Below, piece by piece: positions 44,901 through 52,443 of a stretch of 64,000 nucleotides of DNA; the stretch's first letter is position 1; every line of letters begins with the position of its first letter. This stretch comes from Symbiodinium natans (Eukaryota; Sar; Dinophyceae; Suessiales; Symbiodiniaceae). A program made the translations under genes and the position numbers. The stretch covers positions 118,501 to 182,500 of the forward strand of contig CAJNDS010002599.1 in the NCBI GenBank assembly GCA_905221605.1, in the 5' to 3' direction. The notes below the pieces were generated by a model. The model searched no databases. It was not told where the DNA came from and worked only from the letters and a program-made list of their open reading frames with translations.

Positions 44901-46830
44901 TTTAATCCCTAAGCGCGACCATGTTGACTTTTTGCGCGAACCTGGGGAGCTCCGCCCCATCTCTGTTGCTTCGGTCGTGTTTCGTGCTTGGGGCTCTGTC
45001 CTGGCTAAGCGGCTCCATGCTGTCCTGGAACTCTCGCTGTCCCCAAGTGCGCATGGGTTTCGTGCTGCTGAGTCTGCTCAATGTGCTATGTCTCACACGC
45101 TTCTTCAGTGTCAGAACGCCAAGCTGTCAGGCCGAGACCTGCACTTCGTCACCTATGATGTGCGTAAATGCTTTGATTCGCTCCCATGGGCGGCTGTTGA
45201 GTCGAGTCTTTTGCGATGTGGTGTAGGGGAGGCGACTGTTGCTGCTCTCTCTGCGAGTTGGCGAAGTTTACGGCGGATCTGGAAGCTGCAGGGTCGATTC
45301 CAATGGGCCAGTTTTGCGCCCCGCAATGGCCTCTTTCAGGGTGATCCGACTGCGCCTGCTTGCTTGGCTGCCTTCCTCATTCCCCCTGTCGAGCTCATTA
45401 GGCAGCGTTGGCCCGGGGTTTCGGTGTCGCAATATGCTGACGACGTGCTGCTGGCTTCCTCCGACGCCACGGCGCTTCACGACGCGCACACCTTCTTCAC
45501 TGGCTGGCTGCAGGAGCATGGGGTTGAGCTCAGCATTGCCAAGTGCAAGTGGGCCAGCACAGCAGCTGAGCCAAATGTGCCGCCCTTTTGTGTCCAGCGT
45601 ACGCGGCTTGAGAGAACCCACCTCTTGGAGACTCTGGGCGGGCACTTCGTTCTGGGCGTTGATCCTAGCGGATCTGGTTCTTCAGTTCTCCCTACTGGAT
45701 GCCCGGCTCGATGGGCCCAGCTTCGGGAGGAATTCTTTCGCGTAGCTCGCAGGTTTGGACAACTTTCGGTGGGCTGGGAGTTGCGGTCAGCTGACCTTGC
45801 TGCACTTCTCCCGGCCCTTACATACTCTGCCATGGCTTGGTGTCCTGTTGGGGTCGGGAGCGAGGCACGGGATCGACGCACACTTGTCAATATTTTGTCT
45901 GGCTGCCAGAGCAAGGAGAACACTCGCAGGTGTGTCGAGGTCGCTCTTGCTCTGCTCAGCCCGGTGCACAGATGCTCCCTTCAGGAGGGTTTGCTCCACG
46001 AGCAGGTTGCAGTTCTTTTTCGGCTGCTAAATACCAATACTGAGTTTCGCACCGCTGTGCGTCAGCATTTTAGCTTGTGCGCCGCGCGTGCCTCTCAGCC
46101 AAACTCTTTCTTTTCCAGGTTTCAGGCTGCGCTTGGTGTGTATGGTTGGCGGTGGGTTGAATGGGACGTTCTGCTCGACCACCACGGGGTGCGACATCGC
46201 ATGTCTGTCCCGCTGCTTGAGACCCGGCGTGCTGCAGCTAGGGCCCATCTGCTTGCAGCTGGCTGCGCTGCTTCCTTGCCGCGTATTATTGCCAATTTGG
46301 CCACTGAACACGCTTCTGCTATCCATGCATTGCGTGCCCCGGTGTTGCATTTGCTGCGCGACGCCATGCGAGGGGTGGCGTTTCAGGCGGCGTCCAAGCG
46401 ACGTCGGGACATGAAAGGGCTTGACAATGTTGATCGCGATCTTCTCACTTCCTGTTGGGCACGCGTGCCTAAAGCTGACCACCCGTCCTTGCGGTTTCTC
46501 ATGCAGGGGGGTGCCATGACTGCGGCCCGCGTTCATCGTGCCACCAGAGGACGCACATCCTCGGCGTGTTCTTGCTGCGCCCCGTGTGAGGACGAGTGTC
46601 ACAGGTACTGGCTGTGTCCGCAGTGGTCTCCTCTGCGAGCTGAAAAGTTAGGTGCGCGTCATCAGGTGATTTGTGCTGAGCTCGCCCGCTTGGGCAATGT
46701 CTCTGCAATTTGTGGGATTCCGACCCATGGCCTTTCTGTCTGCCTTCGCGACAACTGGCCTGCAATCTGCGCGTGTATGGTTGACATTCACCGTGCTGCC
46801 ACTGCTCAGGGCAGCCACCTCGACAACTGA
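38965..46830 (+). CDS. LINE polyprotein: USP-like protease, EEP endonuclease, reverse transcriptase, zinc knuckle
   Basis: 2,621 codons from the first Met inside the element; the frame is also open upstream to an ATG at 38806, but that lies in host repeat DNA. Order: a poorly characterised N-terminus with a Lys/Gly-rich patch (about 378-395), possibly nucleic-acid binding. Next is a ubiquitin-specific-protease-like domain: NEGNTCY box with Cys709, zinc pairs Cys797/800 and Cys843/846, GHYV box with His911, and Asp929/930. A likely coiled coil follows (about 1038-1105). The exonuclease-endonuclease-phosphatase domain shows Asn1429, Glu1452, GGDFN (Asp1573, Asn1575), IDH (Asp1615, His1616) and His1641, a full active-site set. 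The reverse transcriptase shows LIPK, RPIS, motif A Asp2065, GLFQGD and YADD (Asp2159/2160). A C-x2-C-x7-H-x4-C knuckle is at 2535-2551. Endonuclease nicking and target-primed reverse transcription are known for such proteins. USP activity on host ubiquitin is inferred; all catalytic residues look intact. Confidence 0.9.
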   Translation: MADWAALQLSSKLDAMICVRVARYVTGLLCQTLCHAQLYLSVMIGVLGGIGAYDTLPGMVAITCVTLLCVHALGMLSPSAGMEVTKPVANEPKLDHDPKRSRDLCGGGGEATSHSVGSKAWLDVVLGVLKTRHLHPPVAQIRMLVADAQVKQRLEGAKHQKQQVDILCGAAFKAKLCWQQQSPDGPSAPAPTSSSGPFPAHAPPVPQWRLRAQDWQQCKPASTPVPLAPDGRKDAFRKQAAGDPMSLLWTRAPGVYCVDGASADRVLRSIPAHTPPAGLFTLITSAPTSRSEPVPVQVIVLHPDDTPHIASIYLTHIGVDKLCKVDFKELTLTSVDTVEVQLEWWADLCEGPERQHFQDVLDAQKAALLTPTTGLTGKGKGRGYERDKGKGKGKHKGVPPTVIMLINTHLKALVDSPGSDVFEAGQTSHHRVQDDSIRVCTRVTKARALEWLTTGLPSKAVIARDIIAFAELEPYRKVWLPDRSALSVGPALETMQSLRLALAGLSGAWGVIRTPARWGVRVHKNQEEAAKKVLQPHVVFVPDSHHKFCIRDLPREFDPESVVATLATDSFKPYLVSNLLTGPSSRKILFASPSEPSDIVFAIRDAGGSVHTVLLEKLPGPAPYRASATRHPEDSSPTRKTRRPTEPAPAGGAASDVRGGGRPPCEQPDHVPDFNKEFPALPSARVASLHASASSCAHSQGFPNEGNTCYVAVVLQMLLQLVSISALKVTQVIQHAPLRQVLASPGQDTWHAFLRALNLGGTDAQPEDAALFLESMIEPEPALQSHVELVEELSVECVGCGEARVLCSAELVHRVALPVEPTDLQSLLRTEFTQLAEEIEVSCPQCFAATAVPTARQYRPGKVLFIQLRRGGLHAAKNSVPVQLQSVELLGMCWEICAVVCHKGPQANDGHYVVMQADASQPHGWTLKDDALVRPASLQEVALMSTTCSILMLRPRTAAQTAGALRDPPGLPHPPATGGAFAQGPGPAQPAQDTCDIGFTSAPVACLSCQGVPLPDEAQQQSTCDHRPVRSAPDAQAWAIEALRGEVQRLQQALLQPCQTCDAGSELRRTVCQLQSDVRAQQVVILSLERAVDELRHARQVAVEVSGGAVTQPVHSVVAEALSRSPPAVAEPSPAERLPSAKSTQSVGAALPSCVEGNFARSRNPALISEIAQLKAAGNSMLAFLVERLHADALLLPLAHTAADAGAWRCLGRHITYGKQEIQSRLEGDLITDQAVKWLVVRMLARGRYVRFSDLQGTSGWDTLRTCLLRACQVPSWWCPPWDGQHVVSTPSRSRRPLLPKEWQRSTRHARSTSVRRQTDQPAPASPRSRSRPKSIASLCNFWPRATTISPSACPVPDAATAATAQGQCSTVGNDAAQAAAPTHDVQPAQKTANAKKRRRHRIKADLKGGEPEVQASASRPAFRVLVANVTSLFSRVAAVCALGFSLAFLAETALTAKGQDILTMQLQKEGRCVVWSGPVEGAGVTSSRGVALLGGPGVRVEPLSVPEELAVHWRDGRLVAGKVRLGSTSQPAEVTCVACYADVYDVAARELLFEHLTSWLTTVHGHVLFGGDFNTDLDASPSLFRLLSSGYCTVNAGHEITCCAHRASRGSVIDHLLISPSLRPALSSGSVLSEAPFPTHRPVVADFEGHLVEDRWSALRLPRHFPVEGCKPTADAATRYASELARVQAFVDAGRPLEAYDAWVHLAEEDLSFACRRQGKRITDSHRGRAQDPDLQVCVPARLAGCALRGDANSRRLERARSGLAELCCRWDTCARQGTQHSIWANARRRVILVDDSLASLPTALPSLEQVRSVLDWLRAEINRRHSRERHSALSQWRASMMTSQAARFRWAKAKHARWQNVFDTPACFDALEKIWKPVLCRATGPAESRASVVGASPGVPAAGLQAISKLDLLSITGAELLGAAKHIPSRSACGADGWRRAELLALPLPLWDSLAAVLRGMTANAVWHQSLVTVVTSLIPKRDHVDFLREPGELRPISVASVVFRAWGSVLAKRLHAVLELSLSPSAHGFRAAESAQCAMSHTLLQCQNAKLSGRDLHFVTYDVRKCFDSLPWAAVESSLLRCGVGEATVAALSASWRSLRRIWKLQGRFQWASFAPRNGLFQGDPTAPACLAAFLIPPVELIRQRWPGVSVSQYADDVLLASSDATALHDAHTFFTGWLQEHGVELSIAKCKWASTAAEPNVPPFCVQRTRLERTHLLETLGGHFVLGVDPSGSGSSVLPTGCPARWAQLREEFFRVARRFGQLSVGWELRSADLAALLPALTYSAMAWCPVGVGSEARDRRTLVNILSGCQSKENTRRCVEVALALLSPVHRCSLQEGLLHEQVAVLFRLLNTNTEFRTAVRQHFSLCAARASQPNSFFSRFQAALGVYGWRWVEWDVLLDHHGVRHRMSVPLLETRRAAARAHLLAAGCAASLPRIIANLATEHASAIHALRAPVLHLLRDAMRGVAFQAASKRRRDMKGLDNVDRDLLTSCWARVPKADHPSLRFLMQGGAMTAARVHRATRGRTSSACSCCAPCEDECHRYWLCPQWSPLRAEKLGARHQVICAELARLGNVSAICGIPTHGLSVCLRDNWPAICACMVDIHRAATAQGSHLDN

Positions 46831-47058
46831 TTGCCAGCATTTTCATAATTAGTTTCTGCAAGCAGCTTGCAGCCCCTCGGACCCCCGTGCGGGACTGCAA
46901 CACCAGGACTGGACACACGCTTCGGTCTTGCCGTTTTGGTTTGGTTGGGGTTTTGTTTTCGGTTGGGGGGGGGGGTTTTCTGATAGGGTGTGGAGCTCTC
47001 TGTAGCCTATACCTGTCAGTGATCCCGCGGTGCCTACGACGCCGCCAAGTGGACCAAG
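46831..47058 (+). other. LINE 3' untranslated region
   Basis: 228 bp with a short poly-G run, GTTTTGTTTTCGG and GATCCCGCGGTGCC. No A-rich tail precedes the target duplication. Confidence 0.7.
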
Positions 47059-47079
47059 ATGAAAGCCATGAAGGCCATG
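47059..47079 (+). repeat. Target-site duplication, right copy
   Basis: Identical to 38914-38934. Confidence 0.85.
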
Positions 47080-47215
47080 AAGGCCATGAAGGCCATGAAA
47101 GCCATGAAGGCCATGAAAGCCATGAAGGCCATGAAGGCGATGAAGTGAGCAGTACTGGCCCACGCTTTGTTCTTGCATGAGCAGTACTCTCGGCCTCCGT
47201 TCTCACTGGAGCCAT
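47080..47215 (+). repeat. 319-bp tandem unit, copy 3, right part
   Basis: It completes the unit interrupted at 38934. Confidence 0.9.
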
Positions 47216-47516
47216 GGTAGCTGCGCTCGGGAGCACCCGGCGTAGGGAGGGAGGGGTGTCGGACAGGCGTGGCCATGTCTGGCGCCCGCGACCTCGGCGC
47301 TGCAGGCGCGTGTGAGAAGAGCGCAATTGGGATTTTGTTTTCTGGCCCGCACGAAGGCCATGAAAGCAATGAAGGCGATGAAAGCCATGAAGGCCATGAA
47401 GGCCATGAAGGCCATGAAGGCGATGAAAGCCATGAAAGCCATGAAGGCCATGAAGGCGATGAAGCCATGAAGGCGATGAAGTGAGCAGTTCTGGCCCACG
47501 CTTTGTTCTTGCATGA
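47216..47516 (+). repeat. 319-bp tandem unit, copy 4 (diverged, truncated)
   Basis: Same order of motifs with several base changes (GGAGGGAGGGG, TCGGACAGGCGTGG) and a rearranged Met-Lys-Ala-like tract. It ends after TTCTTGCATGA. Confidence 0.9.
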
Positions 47517-47608
47517 TTGCTTGAAGAAGCTTTCAACTCAAGTGCCTGGCAGCATGAAAGCAGTGATGGCCATGCGCGCGATGAAGGCGCCCTCCAGACC
47601 GGAAGCAG

Positions 47609-47945
47609 TACTCTCGGCCTCCGCTTGGGTCAGTCGAGCTACTCTCTGCCTCTGCTTGGGTCAGTCGAGCTACTCTCGGCCTCCGCTTGGGTCAGTTGAG
47701 CTACTCTCTGCCTCTGCTTGGGTCAGTCGAGCTACTCTCGGCCTCCGCTTGGGTCAGTCAAGCTACTCTCGGCCTCCGCTTGGGTCAGTCGAGCTACACT
47801 CGGCCTGGGTCAGTCAAGCTGCTCTCGGCCTCCGCTTGGGTCAGTCAAGTCGCTCACCTTGTAGCTAGTTGTGTTTAGGCCTCCGCTTGGGTCAGTAAAG
47901 CAGCTCACCTTGTTGCTGCTTGTAATTAGGCCTCCGCTTGGATCA
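47609..47945 (+). repeat. 31-bp CTCGGCCTCCGCTTGGGTCAG tandem repeat
   Basis: About nine units of TCGGCCTCCGCTTGGGTCAG plus TCGAGCTACTC. The left side starts with two alternating subtypes (CTCGGCCTCC and CTCTGCCTCT). The CTCTCGGCCTCCG word also occurs in the 319-bp unit, so this array may have arisen from it. Confidence 0.9.
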
Positions 47946-47949
47946 GTCA

Positions 47950-48430
47950 TGTTAGGTGGACTCTTGCGCTGGATCGAGGTAAACCGTGGTTATGTCAGGC
48001 GGACTCTTGTGCTGGATCTAGGTAAACCGTGGCTAGGCTAGGCGGACTTTCAGGTTGGTTGGAGGTAACCCGTGGGCTGTGCGAGGCAGAGTTGCCTTCT
48101 TGGTCGAGTTGTGTCGGGTCTACAGCGTCAGGGTTAAAGTTTCGTCGCACTTGGCTATACACGGGGTAGGCTGACGTGCTGGGCGCAATGACCGTGGCTT
48201 TTTGTTAGGCGGACTCCTGTGCTGGATCGAAGTAAACTGTGGCTAAGTTGGGCGTTGGTTGGAGGTAACCCGTGGGCTGTGCGAGGCAGAGTTGTCTTCT
48301 TGGTGGAGTTGTGTCGGGTCTACAGCGTCAGGATTATTTTCGTCGTGCTTGGCTATATACGAGGTAGGCTGACGTGCTGGGTCGCAATGACTATTGCTGT
48401 GCGAGGTAGATTGACGTGCTGGAATACCGT
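47950..48430 (+). repeat. GAGGTAAACCGTGG repeat region, left flank
   Basis: Three imperfect units contain GCTGGATCGAGGTAAACCGTGG-type sequence (first at 47967-47988) with AGGCGGACT. There is also a roughly 200-bp direct duplication (48085-48195 and 48283-48392) sharing GTTGTGTCGGGTCTACAGCG and AGGCTGACGTGCTGGG. The same GAGGTAAACCGTGG word recurs at 59701-60350. The two regions bracket the transposase-bearing cluster in the same orientation. Confidence 0.75.
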
Positions 48431-49830
48431 GATTCAGGCATTGTGAGCTAGGCTGACATCGATCTCCAGCAGAGAGATGTTTCTGCGTGTGATGCTAGAG
48501 CTGGGAAAACACAGGCTAGCGGTTCCACGAGCCCTTTGTTGCTTGCATTGACGAGTTGTTGTGCACGAGCGCAGTGTCCTCTGTGATAGTTGTCTATGTT
48601 ATTCGTGCCTGGTCAGCCAGTGGCTCTTCAGCAACAACATCTATAGCAAGCTAGCTTTCTGCTTTCTTATTCTCGGCTGCCACGCGGCGTGTACAGTAGT
48701 ATTGTTTATGCCAGTGCAGTGATGATGCTGATGCATTTTGCTGGGGTACTGCGCGCGCCAAGGTAATCCCTCCACATGGGGGTTTCCGGAGATAAGGCAG
48801 TGTCCCAGCTCACGAGCGAAGTTTTGCGACGCCCTGACCTCAGTTCCGCTTCCATACACTTGTGTGAAAACCCACAGGTTGGTCTTCTTTCATAGGAGCA
48901 TTGCTGGAGGCATATACGCCGTGGTAAGCGAACGCCACGAGTCACGTCGCGTCTTGGCAAGCGCGAGCGTTCAATCCTCTAGGCATTCTGTTATGCGATA
49001 AGCCGTTCCCGCGATTTTTTCTGTGTGACTGAGGCACCTACGCAGACGTCGTAGGTGCCGGGCTACCGGTTCCAGTCGATCCAACACCTTCTCCGGTCGG
49101 TCGCGCGGCTTCTATCCAGTCTGTGATCTCGTGTTACGATGGCTGTCCACAAGACAAGCTTCATGGCGTCGTGATCAATTGCGGGCTAGCATGTGATAAA
49201 TTGCATGTGTGACGTGCGGATGTTCTGTCTTTCGTCTGATGCTTTCACACATACAGCTGTTGTCCCCGAGGTAAGCCCTCTACAATGAACGAGGCTGCCA
49301 TCGGTCGATTCTTCTTTCTTGGTGTGTCGAGCGCAATTTTGGAATGTACTGAACTGAGTTCACGCAGCCCCTGTGCATTTGCGTCTTGACTGAGCAGTGA
49401 AGCGGTAAGCGCAGACACACCGTGCTCACACGCTGAGGTCCGCCTGCACTCATCATTCACCGTGCTCGCCCACCAACCCCGGCCAATCACTTGCCAAAGG
49501 GCCTCCTAGGCGAGGCCCTGCCCCATCGCGACCTGGCCGGAGATGAGAGAAACAACCGAATGCACACGAGGTACTATAACGTTGAGGTGTGTCTCATATA
49601 GACAACAGACTCAGGCACTTTTACAGAGGTCGTTGCCGTGCACACCCTCTCGAAGAGCGCCTTGTCTACTTAAATTTGTGTACACACGGTCCACGGTACC
49701 AGCGAACGTCGCGTCACCAGTGGCCATCCACAAGACAAGCTGCATGTCGTCGTGATTACTTGCAGGCTAGCGTGTGATCTCACGCCTGAGGTAGGGCTTC
49801 TTTCCAACGCAACAGAATCTGCCGCTCTTG
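48431..49830. other. Intergenic or cryptic-exon region with a 58-bp duplication
   Basis: No convincing gene. 49141-49198 and 49724-49781 are near-identical (CCACAAGACAAGCT, then GTCGTGAT, then GGCTAGC and TGTGAT). GGTAAGC words, which could be splice donors, occur near 48919, 49269, 49405 and 49962. Introns of an upstream part of the following gene are possible. Confidence 0.45.
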
Positions 49831-50257
49831 CTTTGCTTAGGCAGCTCCATCCCGTCGACCACGTCCGGCTATCCTCTTCGCACCCTTGCCAACGCCGACC
49901 GCTGGGAGCCCTTGAAGCCACTTGCAGATATGGGGCACACGGCTGCGTCACATCCACCCGGCGGTAAGCGAACCTCCCTGGTTCTCCAGCCCCACTTCGG
50001 CGGGAGATGCAAAAAGCACGTCGTGGTCGATAACCCATATTCACCCGACAACCCTTGCAAAGACAAGAGGCTTGGCAAGGGCGAGTGGTGGCTTGGGTGG
50101 TACAGGCGCCGAGATGAACTCATCAGAACTCACCGCCGAAAGGGCAGAGGTCCGCGTGGTGCGTTTCTTTGCTCCCAGCAAGCGGGGCCTGGTGCTTGGT
50201 CAAGCTTTTCGTCTGCCAAAGGAAGGTGCCTTGAAAACTTTCAGATTGCCTGATTCA

Positions 50258-50456
50258 GGTCCGTCGACAAGGCCGAAGCCAAGCAGCGGGAAACTCAGTC
50301 ACTTCGTGAAGCTCCATGGTGCATGTTCGAAGGATGTCATGGGTCGCAGTGCGACCGAAACATTGGCTATCCATGTGCGAGGTGTGGCGAAAACAACAAT
50401 TCGCGGGAAGTAGCGCCGGTCCAGCTAGATACTCAGGAACACGCGAGCTGTGTCTA
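50258..50456 (+). CDS. Possible exon encoding a Cys-rich segment
   Basis: The frame ending at the TAG of 50454-50456 encodes a charged stretch (Lys/Glu/Arg/Gln-rich, about 20 residues) and then WCMFEGCHGSQC, YPCARCGENN. The six cysteines, including a CARC pair, look like a small zinc-binding module. Bounds are uncertain. I do not recognise a named family; it could be the 5' part of the intron-rich gene downstream, or chance. Confidence 0.3.
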
Positions 50457-50845
50457 GATGTTCAGTAGAGGGTACACTGCCTGCTGATCCTGCTTGCAGC
50501 AAGGGCGATGATGCATGCTGCGCTTAGCTACTTGAGATGGGGACTGGGTACGCGTTGAAAGGAAGGCAAACAGACATTGAGGCAGCAAGACACAAGCTCC
50601 ATGGACATGAACGCTGACGGGTCTGTGCCACTGCCCGAGTCGGAAAGCAATGATTGCAGCGCCAGGAAGTAGCTGTACTTGGTCTGCCGATTTGCTTAAC
50701 AGGTGTGACAACTGTCTGGCCTTGTTGGATGACCCGCTCCTGGCCTGGCCGTCGCCGCCGCTATGGAGTGGGTCACCAAGAACCACCGATGTTGCGTTTA
50801 TGCGCAAACCAAGCCGAGCCGTCTTCATTTATGTCAACGTCGCCT

Positions 50846-50947
50846 GTGGTAGGTAGAAAGCTGGCGGACGCCGTCCTTAAACGCGTTGGGCTTCACAGCG
50901 ACGTGGGCGATCTTCTGGACGAGGAATTCAGACCACAGAAGCCTTGA
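50846..50947 (+). CDS. Possible short exon
   Basis: The plus-strand frame ending at 50947 encodes GRKLADAVLKRVGLHSDVG and then an acidic LLDEEF. It is helix-like and has normal coding composition, but has no identified family. The start is undefined. Confidence 0.2.
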   Translation: MVGRKLADAVLKRVGLHSDVGDLLDEEFRPQKP

Positions 50948-51665
50948 CCTTCACTTGCACTGAAGTCTTCTGCGCTTTCCCTCGAAAGGTGTAAATTCCC
51001 TTTTCCAAAACAGCCTACACTGCACGAAACCCAGGGGCCAGCTGTGGGCACCTCGGTAAGAAGCTGGGCTCGCCGCCGAGTTGGTGTTGCTCGACTCCGT
51101 TAGTTTCAAGCAAAAAAAACGTTCTTTGAAGAATAAAGCAATAATTCTCGTAGCTCGGGCGCGCCGTCTCTGATGTTGCAGGTAACGCCCTCGTTTGCAG
51201 CATTGCAAAGCGCTTGCGGAGCACCGGCAACAGGATTGCGGAGTGCGATGGCACACTCATGCGGACACCAAGGTGGGTGCGACCGAGTGAAACGGTTGCG
51301 GAGATACGAGTTTGGCCTTTACTTTCTATTGCCGCCGAGCAGTTGAAGAAACACACCTGTCACTTGCACGTTCCCCAGCAGTGCCGATATGCCCTCAAAA
51401 GGCAGGTGTGCTTTAAAATTGTGTATTTGCCTCGAGTCTGACCTGTTCGTCTAGGAACCATGGCCCGAAGAAGCTGCGTGTCGCGAAGACGAAGATCCTC
51501 AGCAGGCATGGATAGCGAGTGCGGCGCAAAAGCACTCTGCGCATGCTTGTTGTCTCACAGGCAGCAGCAGCAGCTTGAAGAACAGCTCCTTCGCTGTCCT
51601 TCTGGACAGAAAAGGTCGGCTAAGACTGCTCTCGCCCCCATGGCCTGTCCCGGCAAAGGCCGCGT

Positions 51666-52150
51666 GTGACTCACGATACGCATTATGACTCAACAGCACA
51701 TGCTTCGCGTAACATCACCTCATGGCTTCGTGCTCCTCGTACTGCCATCTGTAACCCTGGAGGCGATGCACGGTTCCAGGACACATGTCTCGTGGACGCG
51801 CTTCGTTCCACTGGGGTGAAGGTACCCTACACAGGTCCTGGCCCCTTTCGCGTGCAAAGCACACGTTATCGTGCCTCATTTGTGGTGTCTTTGTTACTTT
51901 GACTCGAATAAGGTATGCCATACACCGCGTGCAGAAGATGGACGCGCCGGGTCGATACATACTGTATCGCGCTCGCGATCGGCACTTCATGGGAGCTCGA
52001 GTGCATGGAGACGGCACCTGCACATTATCCTCGTCGTGTCGACCAGGCGACGGTCAGCTTCGATATGTTTTCAGAGCTGGAAATTTCCTTCCAAGGTATC
52101 TTTGCAGTAGTCTCCAAGGAGCTTCTGCCCAGCACCTCACCTTTCGTTGA
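51666..52150 (+). CDS. Possible split Cys/His protease-like exons
   Basis: 51720-51827 encodes RFQDTCLVDALRSTGVKVPY, where a Cys precedes a helix-like stretch. In another frame, 51938-52020 encodes GRYILYRARDRHFMGARVHG, with a His in a beta-strand-like setting. Cys-helix followed by Gly-Tyr-Ile...His is the order seen in papain-fold proteases (C39, Josephin and OTU-like groups). The two parts need an intron between about 51830 and 51935. This is pattern recognition only; no third catalytic residue is assigned. Confidence 0.3.
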
Positions 52151-52440
52151 CTCGGAAGACGTGTGCGGCGGTGGTGACAGACTCGGAGGTGTGCTGCCTG
52201 TCGAATGCCTGCGATGGCTGCCGGGGTACTTCTTCTCACCCCCATACCTGTGCGCGTTGGCAGCAGTCTCCAACGAGCTGAAAGTAGCGGTTCGGGACTA
52301 TAGGCAGTGGAAAGGAAGTAGCTCAGTCGAAACAAGTGAAAGACTTTTAGTGCGGTGCTTGCCGTTGCCGAAAAACTATCTTCTAGTAAGAGAACTCCAT
52401 GTGGAGCACACACAGACGCATAGACACATTCACAAGTTGT
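52095..52440 (+). CDS. Possible exon with an F-box-like segment
   Basis: The frame is open from 51915 to 52772, but its downstream part is out of phase with the next exon. Codons at about 52184-52310 read LPVECLRWLPGYFFSPPYLC, then ALAAVSNELKVAVRDYRQW. This follows the F-box pattern of LP-x-E, hydrophobic heptads, L-x-x-VS and a Trp about 15-16 residues later. F-box proteins bind Skp1 in ubiquitin ligases. A weaker similar stretch (FSELEISFQGIFAVVSKEL) lies just upstream. The exon probably ends near 52440, where the next frame opens after a stop. Confidence 0.4.
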
Positions 52441-52443
52441 TGA

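Larger units (their letters stand above)
38935..47058 (+). mobile_element. Non-LTR retrotransposon (LINE), 8,124 bp
   Basis: The borders are fixed by the 21-bp direct repeats at 38914-38934 and 47059-47079; removing the insert restores an intact tandem unit. The element starts TCCGGCATCGAG and ends CCGCCAAGTGGACCAAG. There are no long terminal repeats and no poly-A or simple-repeat tail. One ORF fills almost all of it, leaving about 30 bp of 5' and 228 bp of 3' untranslated sequence. Gene content and target duplication place it among endonuclease-encoding LINEs; I cannot name the clade. The intact frame suggests recent insertion. Confidence 0.9.

Noticed and set aside
39049-46600. Many 60-220 codon frames overlapping the LINE ORF on both strands
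   Set aside because: They are shadows of a long GC-rich coding frame that carries all recognisable motifs.
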